Assembly: GCA_963693315.1 (NCBI GenBank) | Contig: OY856188.1 | Location: 103,418,462 to 103,482,461, forward strand | Source: Diogma glabrata | Taxonomy: Eukaryota > Arthropoda > Insecta > Diptera > Cylindrotomidae | Reading direction: 5' to 3' | DNA: 64,000 bases | Shown here: piece after piece, positions 11,288 to 22,229 of the stretch | How positions within the stretch are numbered: position 1 is the first letter of the stretch | How the letters are laid out: every line of letters begins with the position of its first letter | Made by a program: the position numbers and the translations under genes | Notes under the pieces: model-generated | What the model saw: the letters and a program-made list of their open reading frames with translations, nothing else | What the model was told of the DNA's origin: nothing | Database searches by the model: none

Positions 11288-12718
11288 CAGGGTTGCCACG
11301 TTTTAAAAGTTTCAAAGTAAGACACACTACCCTTACGGTCTTAAAACTAATACTAGTTTCCCACCGCAGAAATTTACTATGTAGTATAGCAAATATTTGA
11401 TATTAGTTTGATTTCTCACCGTTCATATTATATTAAGATAATGTTTCGGTGGGAAACCAAACCTAACTTGACACTAGAATAAAATTGATATATCAAAATA
11501 CCGTACTGTCAATTTTATATTTGATATTAGCGTTATAGTTTTTAAAATGAAATTTACAACCCAGAGAAAATCAAACTAGATTTAGACCAGCCCTGCCATT
11601 GTTTTTGAACAGCATAAAATACATATAAGTTTTATTCTATAACGTCTTTTTTAAATAATTCTCTCACGAAAACCAAACGTCTACGTTGACTACGTTTTTC
11701 ATGTCCTATTCCTTTATAATGCTATATTAAACAGATCCATATCATAATCAACAATTAATACAAACACTTTAATTTATTAAATATCAGAAATGAATCTTAC
11801 AAGCTAAAAATCGCAAGAAAACACAATGTTTACAAATTCCATAAAATGACATTTCACCTATAAAATAATAATTACGTTTCACACCGTCGATATTATACTT
11901 TATTTGATAAGTATTATATTTACTAGCTAGCAAATGAAAATAGCAAATTTAAAATAATTGTTGCGATAGTTTGCTTTCACACCGTTGCTATTATACTTTA
12001 TTAAACTATACTAGCTAGCAAATTGCTACGGTGGGAAACTAGTATAAAAAACTCGTTGGATTTGTGCCACTTCATTTTTCAGTTATAAAATAAATATTTT
12101 TTAAAAAAATAAGGTTTCGGTTTCGGTTTGGTGTAAGTATGAATGTATGGGCGTTATTTCTGTAATGCTGATTGATTTATTTATAATGAATAATGGCATA
12201 CAAATTCGCATTTATGTTATCAGCCTCGAATGCGGTAACACTCGAAAAACTTAAATTTAACGTTTTTAAGGACTCAGAAATACAGCTAAACATACCGTCT
12301 GCTGATTCATTGGCACTTTCATTCAAATCAATAAACTTATGTTGTAAACCAGTTACTCATAAATAGTTCTGTTTTGTATATTTACATTTTCCTTCAAAAT
12401 CGTTAGCTTTCTGTAGCCAAATTTTTTGCTTTATAACAAAATTCAGTTCAGTCATTTTATTTTATTAATAATACTAAGAACAGCCAATTTGTAACAAAAG
12501 TTATTTGAAAAACAACAGAGGATTAACGGTGGATTTAATTCAAAATTATTTAAACAATGGTGGTGGTTTACCACCTAAATAAATCGTGAAATAAAAAGCA
12601 TAGATATTCACATATGTCATAGCGATGTAAATTGTTTGCTTAATTGTTACTAACCTTTCGACATAAAATAATCGGTTACAAATTTAATATAAGTAAAGTA
12701 GGACACGTGGCAACCCTA
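11288..12718. mobile_element. Non-autonomous hAT-like element, 1431 bp
   Basis: The ends are CAGGGTTGCCACGT and ACGTGGCAACCCTA, a 13-bp inverted repeat with one mismatch in the outermost base. A perfect 8-bp direct repeat ATTTTGTG flanks it (11280-11287 and 12719-12726). The 8-bp duplication and CAGGG-type ends are hallmarks of hAT elements. No transposase remains. It inserted into the pogo-like relic. Confidence 0.9.
11350..12045. repeat. Inner inverted-repeat unit inside the hAT element
   Basis: ATACTAGTTTCCCACCG at 11350-11366 is repeated inverted at 12029-12045. Related degenerate motifs (CACCG followed by TATTATA, and CTAGCTAGCAAAT twice) recur between them. It may be an older MITE that became part of the hAT element, or the element's own sub-terminal repeats. 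No clear target duplication was found. Confidence 0.55.
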
Positions 12719-13899
12719 ATTTTGTGTTTGCTAAAAAATTTTCTCGTTTAGCGAAACAACTTAAGATCAATGCATGCATAACCTTTGTGTTTATTAAAAA
12801 TTTGGGACGAACTGAATCCCACTATTTTTTCTCTGCAGTTTTGTAAATATTTATTTATTGTTTCAAATGCAAATTTATTAACTTCCAGACATTGTTGACT
12901 TTGGTGTGTTATCTTTCTCGATGAAATTTTATTTCTTCTGCACACATCTCTTATTCATTTATTGCTACATTTAAATTCGTTTGCATTGATTTTTAAATCG
13001 TTGGCAATAGCTTTCGCTTTGTTTTTGAACAAAGAATAAGAAATAGTCAGTTTATTTTTTCTCTGATTTTGAAACCATTTTAAAATTTCTGTTTCCACAG
13101 CCGGATACAATGTTTTTCGTTCTCCTCCTTTAATTCGCTAACAGTTCGCTGATAATTCTGACAATTTATATTCATTCTTTATAGCCAGTTACGAATTTGG
13201 CAGCGCTGATATCAAGATTCTTTGCTGACTTTGTTTAGTTATTTACCGGTTTTTATGCGATTTACCACTTGGAGTTTTTCAGTTATCGGTATTTTCCTTT
13301 TTCTGGCCATGAAACTGAAAGTAAATTATATAATTTTTTAGTATTGTAACCATCTTAGGACATAATTAATTAGAACTAACGAATTAATTGTACTTACCTG
13401 TGTGCTAATAAACCGTATATAAAACCTATATAATAAATAAACTGTACCTATATATAAAAATTAATATTAAACTGTATAAAAATACCGGACAACACGGTAA
13501 TAATATACCGGTAATAATATATCATGTTATATGATTCGGAAATTAGTGCCAAATAATATACCAGTTTTTTCTCTAAGGTACTTACTATAAAGTTACTAAA
13601 AAGATAATACAGCTGCTATTGCACTAGCGAATCGCGATTTTAAGAAAATGCTATGCAGCACGAGAAATTTCAGATGTGATTGTTGTTGCTGCATGCAACG
13701 TTGCATGCTGCGATTTGTATAACATAAAAATATTTGACGAAGGTAAGAAGAACGGTGTATTCATACTATTAGCTGTCAGATTCTGACAAATGTTTTTTGT
13801 TTACGTTTTCATTTTTCAGATTTGATGTGTTTTATTTTTAAACCTTTTTTATTTATTTACATTGCAATGCGGTGAATTCGGGTGATATTGCACTCTAAA

Positions 13900-13962
13900 A
13901 TGAATATCAGTGAAAACGATAAACTAGAAATTAATTTGAAACTTGATGATTCTAATGAAAAG
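13900..13962 (+). CDS. ZF1 exon 1 (start of C2H2 zinc-finger gene)
   Basis: ATG followed by 21 codons (MNISENDKLEINLKLDDSNEK), ending at an AG|GTAAGG donor in phase 0. The short acidic and polar leader carries no domain. It is joined by inference to the zinc-finger exons at 15747 and 16039, which have matching phase and lie on the same strand. The 580 bp upstream hold no other gene; a promoter could not be pinned down. A similarly short lysine-rich leader exon opens the second gene at 29719. Confidence 0.6.
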
Positions 13963-13989
13963 GTAAGGTTTTACTTAAAATTTGTTAAT

Positions 13990-14640
13990 ATCACAAACCG
14001 GTGAATTTATCTCTCTCTGGCCCACGGAGGAATTTTAATGTCTGTGAAATCAACTCTCATTCATTCCGTCTCATTAAAAGTTGTTCCCAGTTTCGACATC
14101 CTATATCACGAAGGACTTGGATGATACTCATGTTATTACAGAGTACAAACCCGAGTATTTGAATTTTTCCATCCGTTCTATTTCATAGTCGCCAGTATCC
14201 AGAGACCATAGTTCCAGGAGATATGTCCCTAGATGTTGTTAAAAGATTAGGGGTGCCGGTGTTGAGCATAACCAAGACGTTTAGCATTTTTTCTCCATTT
14301 TGATTACAACATTATTAGAGAGTCTTCCCTTTGTTTTATGGATACCACTTCCTGGCCACCTTTGTTCTTGTAATGCCACTATATCACTTTGCTATCGACT
14401 TGGTTTGTGAGTTTTAGTAGATCTCCTGGTCTTCTAAGGCTTAGCACGTTCCAGGTTCCCATTTTTAAATCGTTGTCTAAGTACAGCTGTCGTGGTCGTT
14501 CTTGTAATGAGTCCGAGATAATCCGAGGCCAGTATACAGAGTTCATAACCCTTTTTTCATGTTTATATAGCGAGGTCCTTGATCCAAGACAGACGTCCAC
14601 TCCAAGCCGCCCCTAACATGGAGAACAGACGCTTGATTTT
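13990..14640 (-). pseudogene. RTE-type LINE relic (5' end of endonuclease plus RT piece)
   Basis: From 14600 downward the - strand reads into KMGTWNVLSLRRPGDLL, the start of an AP-type endonuclease of an RTE LINE, continuing as DIVALQEQRWPGSG-like codons with frame breaks. Further on a piece resembling the end of RT (ERMEKFKYSGLYS) appears, so most of the element is deleted. The 5' leader (GGGGCGGCTTGGAGTGGACGT on the - strand) matches the leader of the RTE copy at 62950-63200 on the + strand, so both are one family. It lies in ZF1 intron 1. Confidence 0.7.
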
Positions 14641-15746
14641 GCATTGGTCTTAACGCGACAATGACATGAATTACTTATAATAACTTAACGTTACTTAAGA
14701 AACGTCTTTATTTGATTCTTTAGGGCTCAGTTTTAGAAGTGATTAGTTAATTTGGAATAAATCTTCATGTCATATTTTATGATCTTAGAAATTTAGTGTT
14801 AGTATTTCGGTTGAACTCAACAAACATACTTCCATGGTACATACTTGTTCAATTACGTATCTTCGATTCAATTTTCTATTTCATTATTTTTATTATAGAA
14901 AAAAAAATTCTACTACTTTGCAAAAACAAACATATACTTGTTAAAATTGTTGTAAAGTATTCAGGTATTTCGGACCTTAAGAATGCCGTCGCAAAATTAC
15001 TTAAAGTAGGCATTTAAGACTACATCAATCCATTGATCACGATGAAATTGAAATGGTAAGTAATAAAAATTTTCTATTTTTTATTTTATGGCGTTCATGG
15101 TCCATGAAAGAGCGTTCCCGAGCTTCAAACAGTAGTAAAATTATCATGGAAGCCATTTTTTAGTTTCATTCATTACGTCCGTATCCCATTATAGTCGTGG
15201 GTTAACTCGCGTTCGCCCACTCCCTTCGGTGTTAGCGTACATTTTTTAAATCACTCCAAACTGCAAACCGGACCCTTGAACATGCCCAAGCCAAGAAATT
15301 ATAATGGGGGATGGGGTGACAACCTATAATATCCAGACCCTTAAGTAGGTCTCTGATATCAATCTAATATCGAGTCCTATACTTTGCATTGTGGTTGTTT
15401 CTTTGGCGACCTCTTAAGGTAGTTGCACAACCATCGCTTTATTAGACCTAGCAAATTAGTGTTTAGGATATAATCCAGTAGTGTGCGACCCTGTGTCGAA
15501 TGCTTTTGATAGGCTGAATGCCATTAAGATTGCTCTAGTCTAGTACAGGGTTATTTTTGGTTTAAACTATCACTGATCTGGTTTTGTATTCTGAGAAGCG
15601 CGGTAGTTGTACTCTCCGGAAGCTATGCTATACTTTGCGTCGTCTATCTTAATTGGAGCAAAAATGTAGCGTGCTATCTGACGCTTAAATACAGATAAAT
15701 ATGATTGGTCAGTTATTAAGATTAAATATAACTACACAATTTTCAG

Positions 15747-15866
15747 GGCATCGAAACATATAAAATGGAAAATCCGTTCAACTGTGCTACATGTGATCGA
15801 TGTTTCCTCTCAAACCGATGTTTAAAAATCCACAATAGACGTAAACATAATGCACCGAGAGCAACC
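15747..15866 (+). CDS. ZF1 exon with one C2H2 finger
   Basis: 40 codons between a TTTTCAG acceptor and an ACC|GTAAGT donor, both phase 0. One finger: FNCATCDRCF ... CLKIHNRRKH, spacing C-x2-C-x12-H-x4-H. C2H2 fingers bind DNA, each reading roughly three bases. The exon is paralogous to the decayed finger exon at 31291 in ZF2: both share a Cx2C-D-x-C-F core with an extra Cys after the second ligand. Confidence 0.85.
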
Positions 15867-16038
15867 GTAAGTAGATTTAAAATTTAAAAACATTTGAAAG
15901 AAAGAACATAGTTATATTATATAATTAATATAAAGTTGTGCTACTCCGTAAATTAAAAGTGTGATTTGCGATAACATAAAATAATAGATAAAACGCAATC
16001 AAATTCTTGTAATTCATTGATTTATTTTATTATTTTAG

Positions 16039-16245
16039 AACGTAGAATATCGGGCTGGAAAGCGTCTGTATATCTGTCCCTGGGAAAACTGCAATAAACG
16101 GCTTGCGCAAAAATCTTTTTTACAATATCACATGCTAGTCCATAAAAAGGTAAAACCGTACAAATGTTCTTTATGTGATAAATCATTTCGATCAAAAGGT
16201 ACCACAAAGCAACACTTTATGAGCATCCATGATCCACAGAAAAAA
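16039..16245 (+). CDS. ZF1 exon with two C2H2 fingers
   Basis: 69 codons, acceptor TTTTAG, donor AAA|GTAAGT, phase 0 at both ends. Finger 1, YICPWENCNKRLAQ ..., has C-x4-C-x12-H-x3-H spacing as in GLI/Zic-type fingers; finger 2, YKCSLCDKSFRS ..., is C-x2-C-x12-H-x4-H. The linker KKVKPYK is a variant of the usual TGEKPY. It would act in the nucleus as part of a DNA-binding array with the previous exon. Confidence 0.88.
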
Positions 16246-16732
16246 GTAAGTATATTTTAGATTGAAATAAAAGTAATTTATCTCAAATATCTCGACTTTA
16301 CTTATGTGAGATGCAACTCACATATCGTGCTATTTTCTTTTATTTCAATGTGGTAAAAGGAAGTAAAAGAAAAGATCCGAACTAAGAAAGTAAATAAAAT
16401 TTATTCAAAGAGTTAGTTGTGATATATCGTCACTCCGATGGAATATATACGATCGAAAAGCTTGTCATATCTCATCAGGGCAGTATATACATTTGATACA
16501 ATGGATTATTCACATCACTCCAACGAAGAATTTTTTCAAAATATTGTTATTAATAAAATTTCTGCCACTAAACTTGAGATCGAACTTGGCTCAAAATAGA
16601 AAACTGCTCTAAACTAACAAACCAATCTGAATCGTTTAAACCTTAATTTTTTTTTACATCTAAAATACAATCTAAATTAGTACAAATTTAGATTTTTCAG
16701 TTAAGTTTGATCTTTAAATATTTACTATACAG

Positions 16733-16855
16733 AAATCGTCAAATATTATCACAGAAAGATCAAGAAACTTGCAAGAAAATGCAACAGTTGAATATAAAAA
16801 TACAAATATGGAGATGATTAATCGGGCCACGACAATTAAAATTGAAAAAGAAGAG
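16733..16855 (+). CDS. ZF1 exon, polar region without fingers
   Basis: 41 codons flanked by ATACAG and GAG|GTAAAT, again phase 0 at both ends. Composition is polar (Asn, Thr, Glu, Lys) and it ends IKIEKEE, which resembles a sumoylation site (hydrophobic-K-x-E). No domain recognised. It is an exon by frame, splice signals and position. Confidence 0.6.
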
Positions 16856-17361
16856 GTAAATAGTTTTTTTTTTTAAATATAATCAAGATTTGTTTGTTTC
16901 ATTTTTATCTATCATATAAAAATCTTATAAAATACGTCGTGGCTTAGAATAGATATTTATTATGAGCCACGACGTGTTTTATAAACTTAGTATCAGAGGG
17001 TTCTCTTGGCATTTAGAATTTGTTGAATCTATTTCTATTCTTAATTATCTTAGACAAAATCTTTAGCAAATGGGCTACAAAGCCGACAACACGCTGTTAA
17101 AAACTGCAAGTTAAGGCAAACAATCTAGAAGGAAACTTTTTACAGCCATTATTTTTATGGCGTCTTTACAATATATGTTATGATTCTGAATGAAAGTATT
17201 TTTTTTATATTTAATCGCCTCTATTTTACTATAAAATCAAACTAAAATAGTGTTACAACATACACAAATGCTAAAAGATAATTACAAATGACACAGAACT
17301 GCATGACTTGTGAAACCAAAGTTCCCTACTTCACAACCATTTTTCGAGATACATATGTACA

Positions 17362-17935
17362 TAATTGGTCTATTTCCTTCTGAGGACAAACGATATTGTG
17401 TCAATTATTGACCGGTATTCTCGCTGGTTTGAGGCCATCCTCATTTCGTATATCACTGCTGAAACAGTAGCCTCAGGATTCTACTCTAATTAGATCGTTT
17501 CGAACTACCATCAGTAATCGTGACTGATCAGGGTTCCCAATTCGAAACCATCTGGACACGAATTTTACTTAGCTTACAAACCACTTTTCGTGAAAATTTC
17601 CAATCTTCATCTGCAGAACTAGTTTATGGTACGCAAATTCTTCATCCACAAAACTTTGTTTTAGGTCGGAATTTGAAGATATCAGTACAACTCTTAGTCG
17701 CGCAGACAAAATATTGTCTTCCACAGACAACGTCCAGCCTACTTCTTCGGACGCCTTCAAATTTTTACCTCCAACTTCCACAGAGGTTAGAAAACGCAAC
17801 ACAGACGCCACTAAAACGACTAAACAGATAAAATTCAATCTTGCTCCACAAACGTTCACCTTTAACCTACGTTTTCTTAATACTACGGCATACTAAATCT
17901 CCTTCTCTTTTTGATATCGTCCCATCTCCGATGCC
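17362..17935 (+). pseudogene. Fragment of a Gypsy element related to A (integrase to 3' end)
   Basis: Reads as a broken copy of the A integrase and C-terminal region on the opposite strand: the sequence around SEDKRYC, the RYTRW..EA core, VTDQGSQFE, then a deletion, then [22 protein letters not shown] codons and the C-terminal tail. It ends in a purine tract GAGGGGAGAG at about 17940-17950, the position of the A polypurine tract, followed by ATGGTGA, similar to the A LTR start. An older copy of the A family, located in the last intron of ZF1. Confidence 0.8.
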
Positions 17936-18371
17936 ACTACGAGGGGAGAGTTATGGTGAACATTGGTATTCACATGTACGCCAAAAACTAACATGAAAAG
18001 ATCTATCCAGCGTTCTTAATAAATACCATTAATGTCGTTTTAAACTGGCCTGGTTTATATATAGGATAAACTTAAATACAGATTGAAAAAAAGTTATTTT
18101 AATTGGCTAAATAGTTTAATGAGCAACTTTCTAACTGGCATTTCATAGCGTTGACCTAGCTTTACCACCAGTCTATTGTCAAATTTGCTGATTTAACTTT
18201 ATAAATAAAAACATTCATAAAATTGTCACAATTGATAGTCTACACTTCTCATAAAGAGATTCGTACTGCAATATAGGGTTTTTCATCAGATTTTCGTATA
18301 TTTAAATATTAATCAACTTATTGTTTTAAAATATTATTTTTGGAGTAATAATTTTTTGTATTGTATTTTAG

Positions 18372-18464
18372 CCTGATGCGATAGAGACACATTCTACTGC
18401 TCCGCCTTTGAATAGTTGTTACGATGAAGCAATATGTAAAGAAGAACTGATTCTGTTCGACTAG
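18372..18464 (+). CDS. ZF1 terminal exon
   Basis: Acceptor TATTTTAG, then 30 codons and TAG (18462-18464), in phase 0 with the previous donor. The C-terminal stretch CKEELILFD is acidic and hydrophobic. With exons 13900, 15747, 16039 and 16733 the predicted protein is about 201 residues with three fingers. Small extra exons could have been missed. Confidence 0.6.
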   Translation, partial: PDAIETHSTAPPLNSCYDEAICKEELILFD

Positions 18465-18594
18465 AGCTTCTGAGAAAATTACAAGATGAATATATACATA
18501 AATATTTCAGTCAAATGGTATACAACTATGATGGAACACACTATTTTCTATATTAAAAGCTTTAAACGAATTATATAACATTTTTAAAACTTAA

Positions 18595-18626
18595 AATAAA
18601 TATTTAATAAATTTTTTTTTAATAAA
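18595..18626 (+). terminator. Candidate polyadenylation signals of ZF1
   Basis: Three AATAAA hexamers (18595, 18606 and 18621) lie 130-160 bp after the ZF1 stop codon, followed by a GT-containing stretch (TGTGTTGTGTAG). Confidence 0.55.
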
Positions 18627-18720
18627 ATGTGTTGTGTAGTTGGAACTACAATATGTGTCGCAGCAAGACATAAAAGGGGTCAAGAGTTAGATAGCCTAAC
18701 TTTTTTTTAAATCCAGAAAA

Positions 18721-19039
18721 ATGAGTAGTCGCAAACCTTAGCGAGTGACATATAAACTGAAAGATGTGACCAAAACATGCACCGTGTTGAAGTTTGAGCT
18801 TAATCCAGCAACGGGTCTAGGAATGGCAACATATTATCGTTTTGTGCGTAAAATTTGTGATTCTCGATTTATGGCCAGTTTTGGCCAAAATGAGTAGTCG
18901 CAAACCTTGGCGAGTGACATATAAACTGAAAGGTGAGACCAAAACATGCACCGTGTTGAAGTTTGAGCTTAATCCAGCAGCGGATCTAGGAATGGCAACA
19001 AATTTTCGTTTTGTGAAATTTGATTTATGGCCAGTTTTA
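18721..19039 (+). repeat. 169-bp tandem duplication
   Basis: Copy 1 (18721-18889) and copy 2 (18890-19039) both start ATGAGTAGTCGCAAACCTT and stay highly similar to GGCCAGTTTT. Copy 2 is open for 124 codons (18842-19216) with MSSRKPWRVTYKLK and FELNPAADLGMATN; copy 1 has a stop after SRKP. The peptide matches nothing I recognise. It could be a fragment of an unknown repeat family rather than a gene. Confidence 0.6.
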
Positions 19040-19388
19040 CGTAGCAAGTGTCGCAGTTTGACTAACTTCGATTACATGGAATCTAGAGCTTCCTGCCAGC
19101 ATATTTTTTCATGTTTTTTTTTTTTGACAAAAATTTCGCAAAATATGCAAGGGGTTAGATTAGACTACCCTTTCCAAAAATCAGACAAACATAATATTAA
19201 CTATTGTGGATTATAATTTTATTTTATAAATAATATTTTCTTAGATAAGCAATATATAAAAATCAATTGAATTAATAGTGTTTTCTTGGTGTAAATAAAT
19301 AAAGATGTGCCTGAAATTAAAACTAGAAAATGGGTGTTAAATGAATTCATTTTTCTGTGTAACCATCGACTACTGAAATTATTAAAAC

Positions 19389-20063
19389 TAGAGATTGTGA
19401 TCGGGAATTCCTGTCTCGAGAAATCTCGAGACTTTTACATATTTTAATGTCTCGTGTCTCGAGAAATTTAAATATTCATGTTTCGGGAATTCTCGTAGTC
19501 TCGAGAAATTAGAAATTTTAAAAAAAATTTTCTTTTCCAAAACTTTTATGTTTATTTGAATTTAGATTTTATTTTCCGTAATTTTAATATTGCAATCAAA
19601 TTTCCTAAAGGGTAATAACTAATAGTAGACAAGAGCTTGGCAACAGATATTATAAAAAATAATATGAATTCTGTGGTGAAAGAAATAAGTTTATGTAAAA
19701 TAACAGGTCAAATAACTCCAAATTTAAACCAGCTTAAAAATGCATTATTAACAGTAAGACCAACGTCTACTCAGAACGAACGAAACTTTTCAACAGCGGG
19801 AAACTTAGTTTCTAAAAGAAGGACTCGTCTATATTTCTTATTATTTTCTTATTTTTGGAATTAGTTACTAAAAGTAAATAATTTTACAAGATTTTTTGTA
19901 ATTATTTGAATTTTATTTTATTTTATGGAAGTCTCGGGGAAATCTCGAGACTTTCGAGACATAGGAAAAAAAAAATCTCGAATTCTCGAGACCACAAATA
20001 TAGCGAGACAAAAAAGTCTCGATGTCTCGAGACATGAAAAATGTCGGGAAATCGCAATCTCTA
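19389..20063 (+). mobile_element. Internally deleted hAT element with transposase C-terminal relic
   Basis: Ends TAGAGATTGTGAT and ATCGCAATCTCTA form an inverted repeat; a perfect 8-bp direct repeat ATTAAAAC flanks it (19381-19388 and 20064-20071). At 19637-19855 an open frame carries LLTVRPTSTQNERNFSTAG and NLVSKRRTRL, the hAT dimerisation domain at the C-terminus of hAT transposases; the catalytic part is missing. Both sub-terminal regions (19410-19510 and 19925-20040) are packed with TCTCGAGA palindromes, plausibly transposase binding sites. Confidence 0.88.
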
Positions 20064-20149
20064 ATTAAAACTGGAAGACAACTCCAATTAAACAAAATAA
20101 AAAATAACGAAGCATACTTTTTTAACGATAGACAGCCATATAGTCTCAT

Positions 20150-20452
20150 ATGTACAAGGCATCGAATATCAATCCTACAACAACTACACATGTGATAATA
20201 AAGTTAGATTCTCGCACTTGCTTCAGCAAATATGAAATTTTCAAGCTATCCGACAGGAAACGATGCATTAAGGATTTATCTAAAGTAGGATTTCTATGCA
20301 ACAATTATGCTGTGAAAGGTTATAGTACACCAGACGACAATCATATTCATACTCCATGGAAGATACACCATTACTTACATTCAAATATACTAGCTAAAAG
20401 TCCAATTTTCTCTACATGTGTCGAAACAAAAGCACCCGTTAAGTTTTTATGA
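20150..20452 (+). other. Unassigned open frame, 100 codons
   Basis: The frame starts MYKASNINPTTTTH, contains several Cys and His without finger spacing (RTCFSKYEIF, RKRCIKDL), and stops at TGA. Codon composition is less AT-biased than its surroundings. No family recognised; no obvious splice acceptor at its start. It may be a fragment of an unrecognised element or an exon. Confidence 0.25.
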
Positions 20453-22229
20453 AATTTTGCTACAATATGTGTCAGCTAGTGTCGAGTCTGACAATCGACA
20501 TTTTGGCATGTTTGGGTTGTCGGAATCGACAATAGAACACTCATTTTAGTCGGACAAGGTTATCCTTGTGTTCAGACTGGTCAAGAACAGGCGTCTCACT
20601 AAGTATAACGTATGTGGTAATCATCACATGAAATCGGCATGGGCCCAGGTAGGGTGACCAGATCGAGCACTACAAAAAAGAGGTCAAACTTTTATTAGGA
20701 GAGGGAGGGGTCGTGGTTAATATTTTTAAAACTCATCAGAAAAGGTTCACTTTATTTTCGAGCTAAGAAAAATAACTTTTGTTACAAAAAGAATTACATT
20801 TACTATTTGATCATGCATGCACAATACAAAAACTTTTTTTCTGAAATAGCATATAAAAAGTCTATTTTCATGCCCTGTGAATAGTATATTCTTCAACGAT
20901 GCCGAAAACAACACATTTTGAAACGAGAGGACCAGCCGAGGCGATAGCCGAGGTTTATAATGGTCGCGAGATTCAAAATATGATTTTCGGCGAGTAGAAG
21001 ACTACTTTTTCTACTACTTTTTTAAAAACTATTATCAATTATTAAACATTTTCATTTGTAATTACATATAATTCACATTTTAAAACATACACGGTTAGAA
21101 ATTAAAATTTTATATGTGTATTTATATATCTGCTATTAAAAAATAGATGACTCAATATGAATAAATTATCCAATTTCTATGTCATAAACATAGCTGTTTT
21201 AATTATAATCCTGATTGTTTTTTTCGTGAACTTTTTACATATACATATTACATACATATAGTTATTCATGATGTTATATATTTATTCTATTTACACTACA
21301 AAATCCTATATTATTATTCTATTTACTCTAAAAAGTTCTTAAAATCATTAAATAACACTTCTCTTTGAAGGTTCATTGTTTTTTGCATTTCGCGTCTAGT
21401 AGGCTTATAACTAAAAACGGTTTGTACTTTGTAATAAACAAAATCAAATTCAGATTTCTAAAATAAAAATATCAGTTTAGATTTAGTTTTTGAATGGGTA
21501 TGACGTTACGTAAATTCTTGATATACATAATATTTGAACACTACGTAAACTATTTTACGTAAAATAAATATTTTTTTTATTTTTGTTAAATACATAGGTG
21601 AAATAATTTTTTTTAAATATCTTAACACCAACTGTTTTTTGTCATACTATTTAAAAAGAATATATGAATATTATATATTTAACTATTATTATTTTTATTT
21701 CAATACTAATAATTCAAAAATAAATTAACGTCATCTTCGACAAATTAACACTAACCAAATTATTTCATTCAATCAATTGATTCACTTAACGGGTATTCTA
21801 GAATGGTTTGTTCTAGTTAAGAAATTATAAAATAGATGGCTTTTAAAAAATTACTTTCGTCTCTAGGTACGAAAGTAATTCGTATAGGTTTTTTTATCAC
21901 TGGTGACGAAAAAGAAGTTTTCGATGCAAAGAACAAGCATGGAAAGTAGATTTTTTATGTTGGGTAGTAGAAAAAATGTTTTTTTTTCCACTAAATCACA
22001 AATTGTAGTTGCATGGTATTTCCATGTAATTTGACAGTTTTTAAAACAAAGTCCTCATGAAAAAATAGAATATAAATTTTGAATGTTATGTTGTCAATTT
22101 CTATAATATAATTATTTATAATAAATAAATATTGTTTACACATGTACTATTTTAGAAAAAATTTCATTTCCTTGGACGCTATTACGTCTCGTGAACAAAT
22201 TTTCACTCACGAAAAACAGTCTCTTGTAG

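Larger units (their letters stand above)
10984..13310 (-). pseudogene. Pogo/Tigger-like (DDE) transposase relic, split by a hAT insertion
   Basis: On the - strand, an ATG at 13310 opens with MARKRKIPITEKLQVVNRI, the first helix of a CENP-B/pogo DNA-binding domain. Stop codons and a frameshift interrupt it, but the second helix-turn-helix module is readable down to 12748 (AIANDLKINANEF, then RRNKISSRKITH). The C-terminal catalytic part lies beyond the hAT insertion at 11288-12718: MDSYGVHK followed by FLKPLDAINHSFKQALRSEW (about 11260-10984), matching the DxxxxH and QPLD...FK..L+.EW pattern of pogo DDE domains. Part of the catalytic core between the two pieces is missing. A dead transposase gene; the assignment is from motif pattern only. 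Confidence 0.72.

Noticed and set aside
15019..15055. Possible small ZF1 exon ending ATTGAAATG|GTAAGT
   Set aside because: The donor is good, but the open frame does not fit the phase-0 donor of exon 1 with any nearby acceptor, and the exon can be skipped because 15747 joins exon 1 directly in frame.
15440..15640. Possible LINE RT fragment on the - strand (SLSKAFDTGSHTT-like codons)
   Set aside because: Only one short motif resembles the RT palm; the sequence around it does not translate consistently in one frame.
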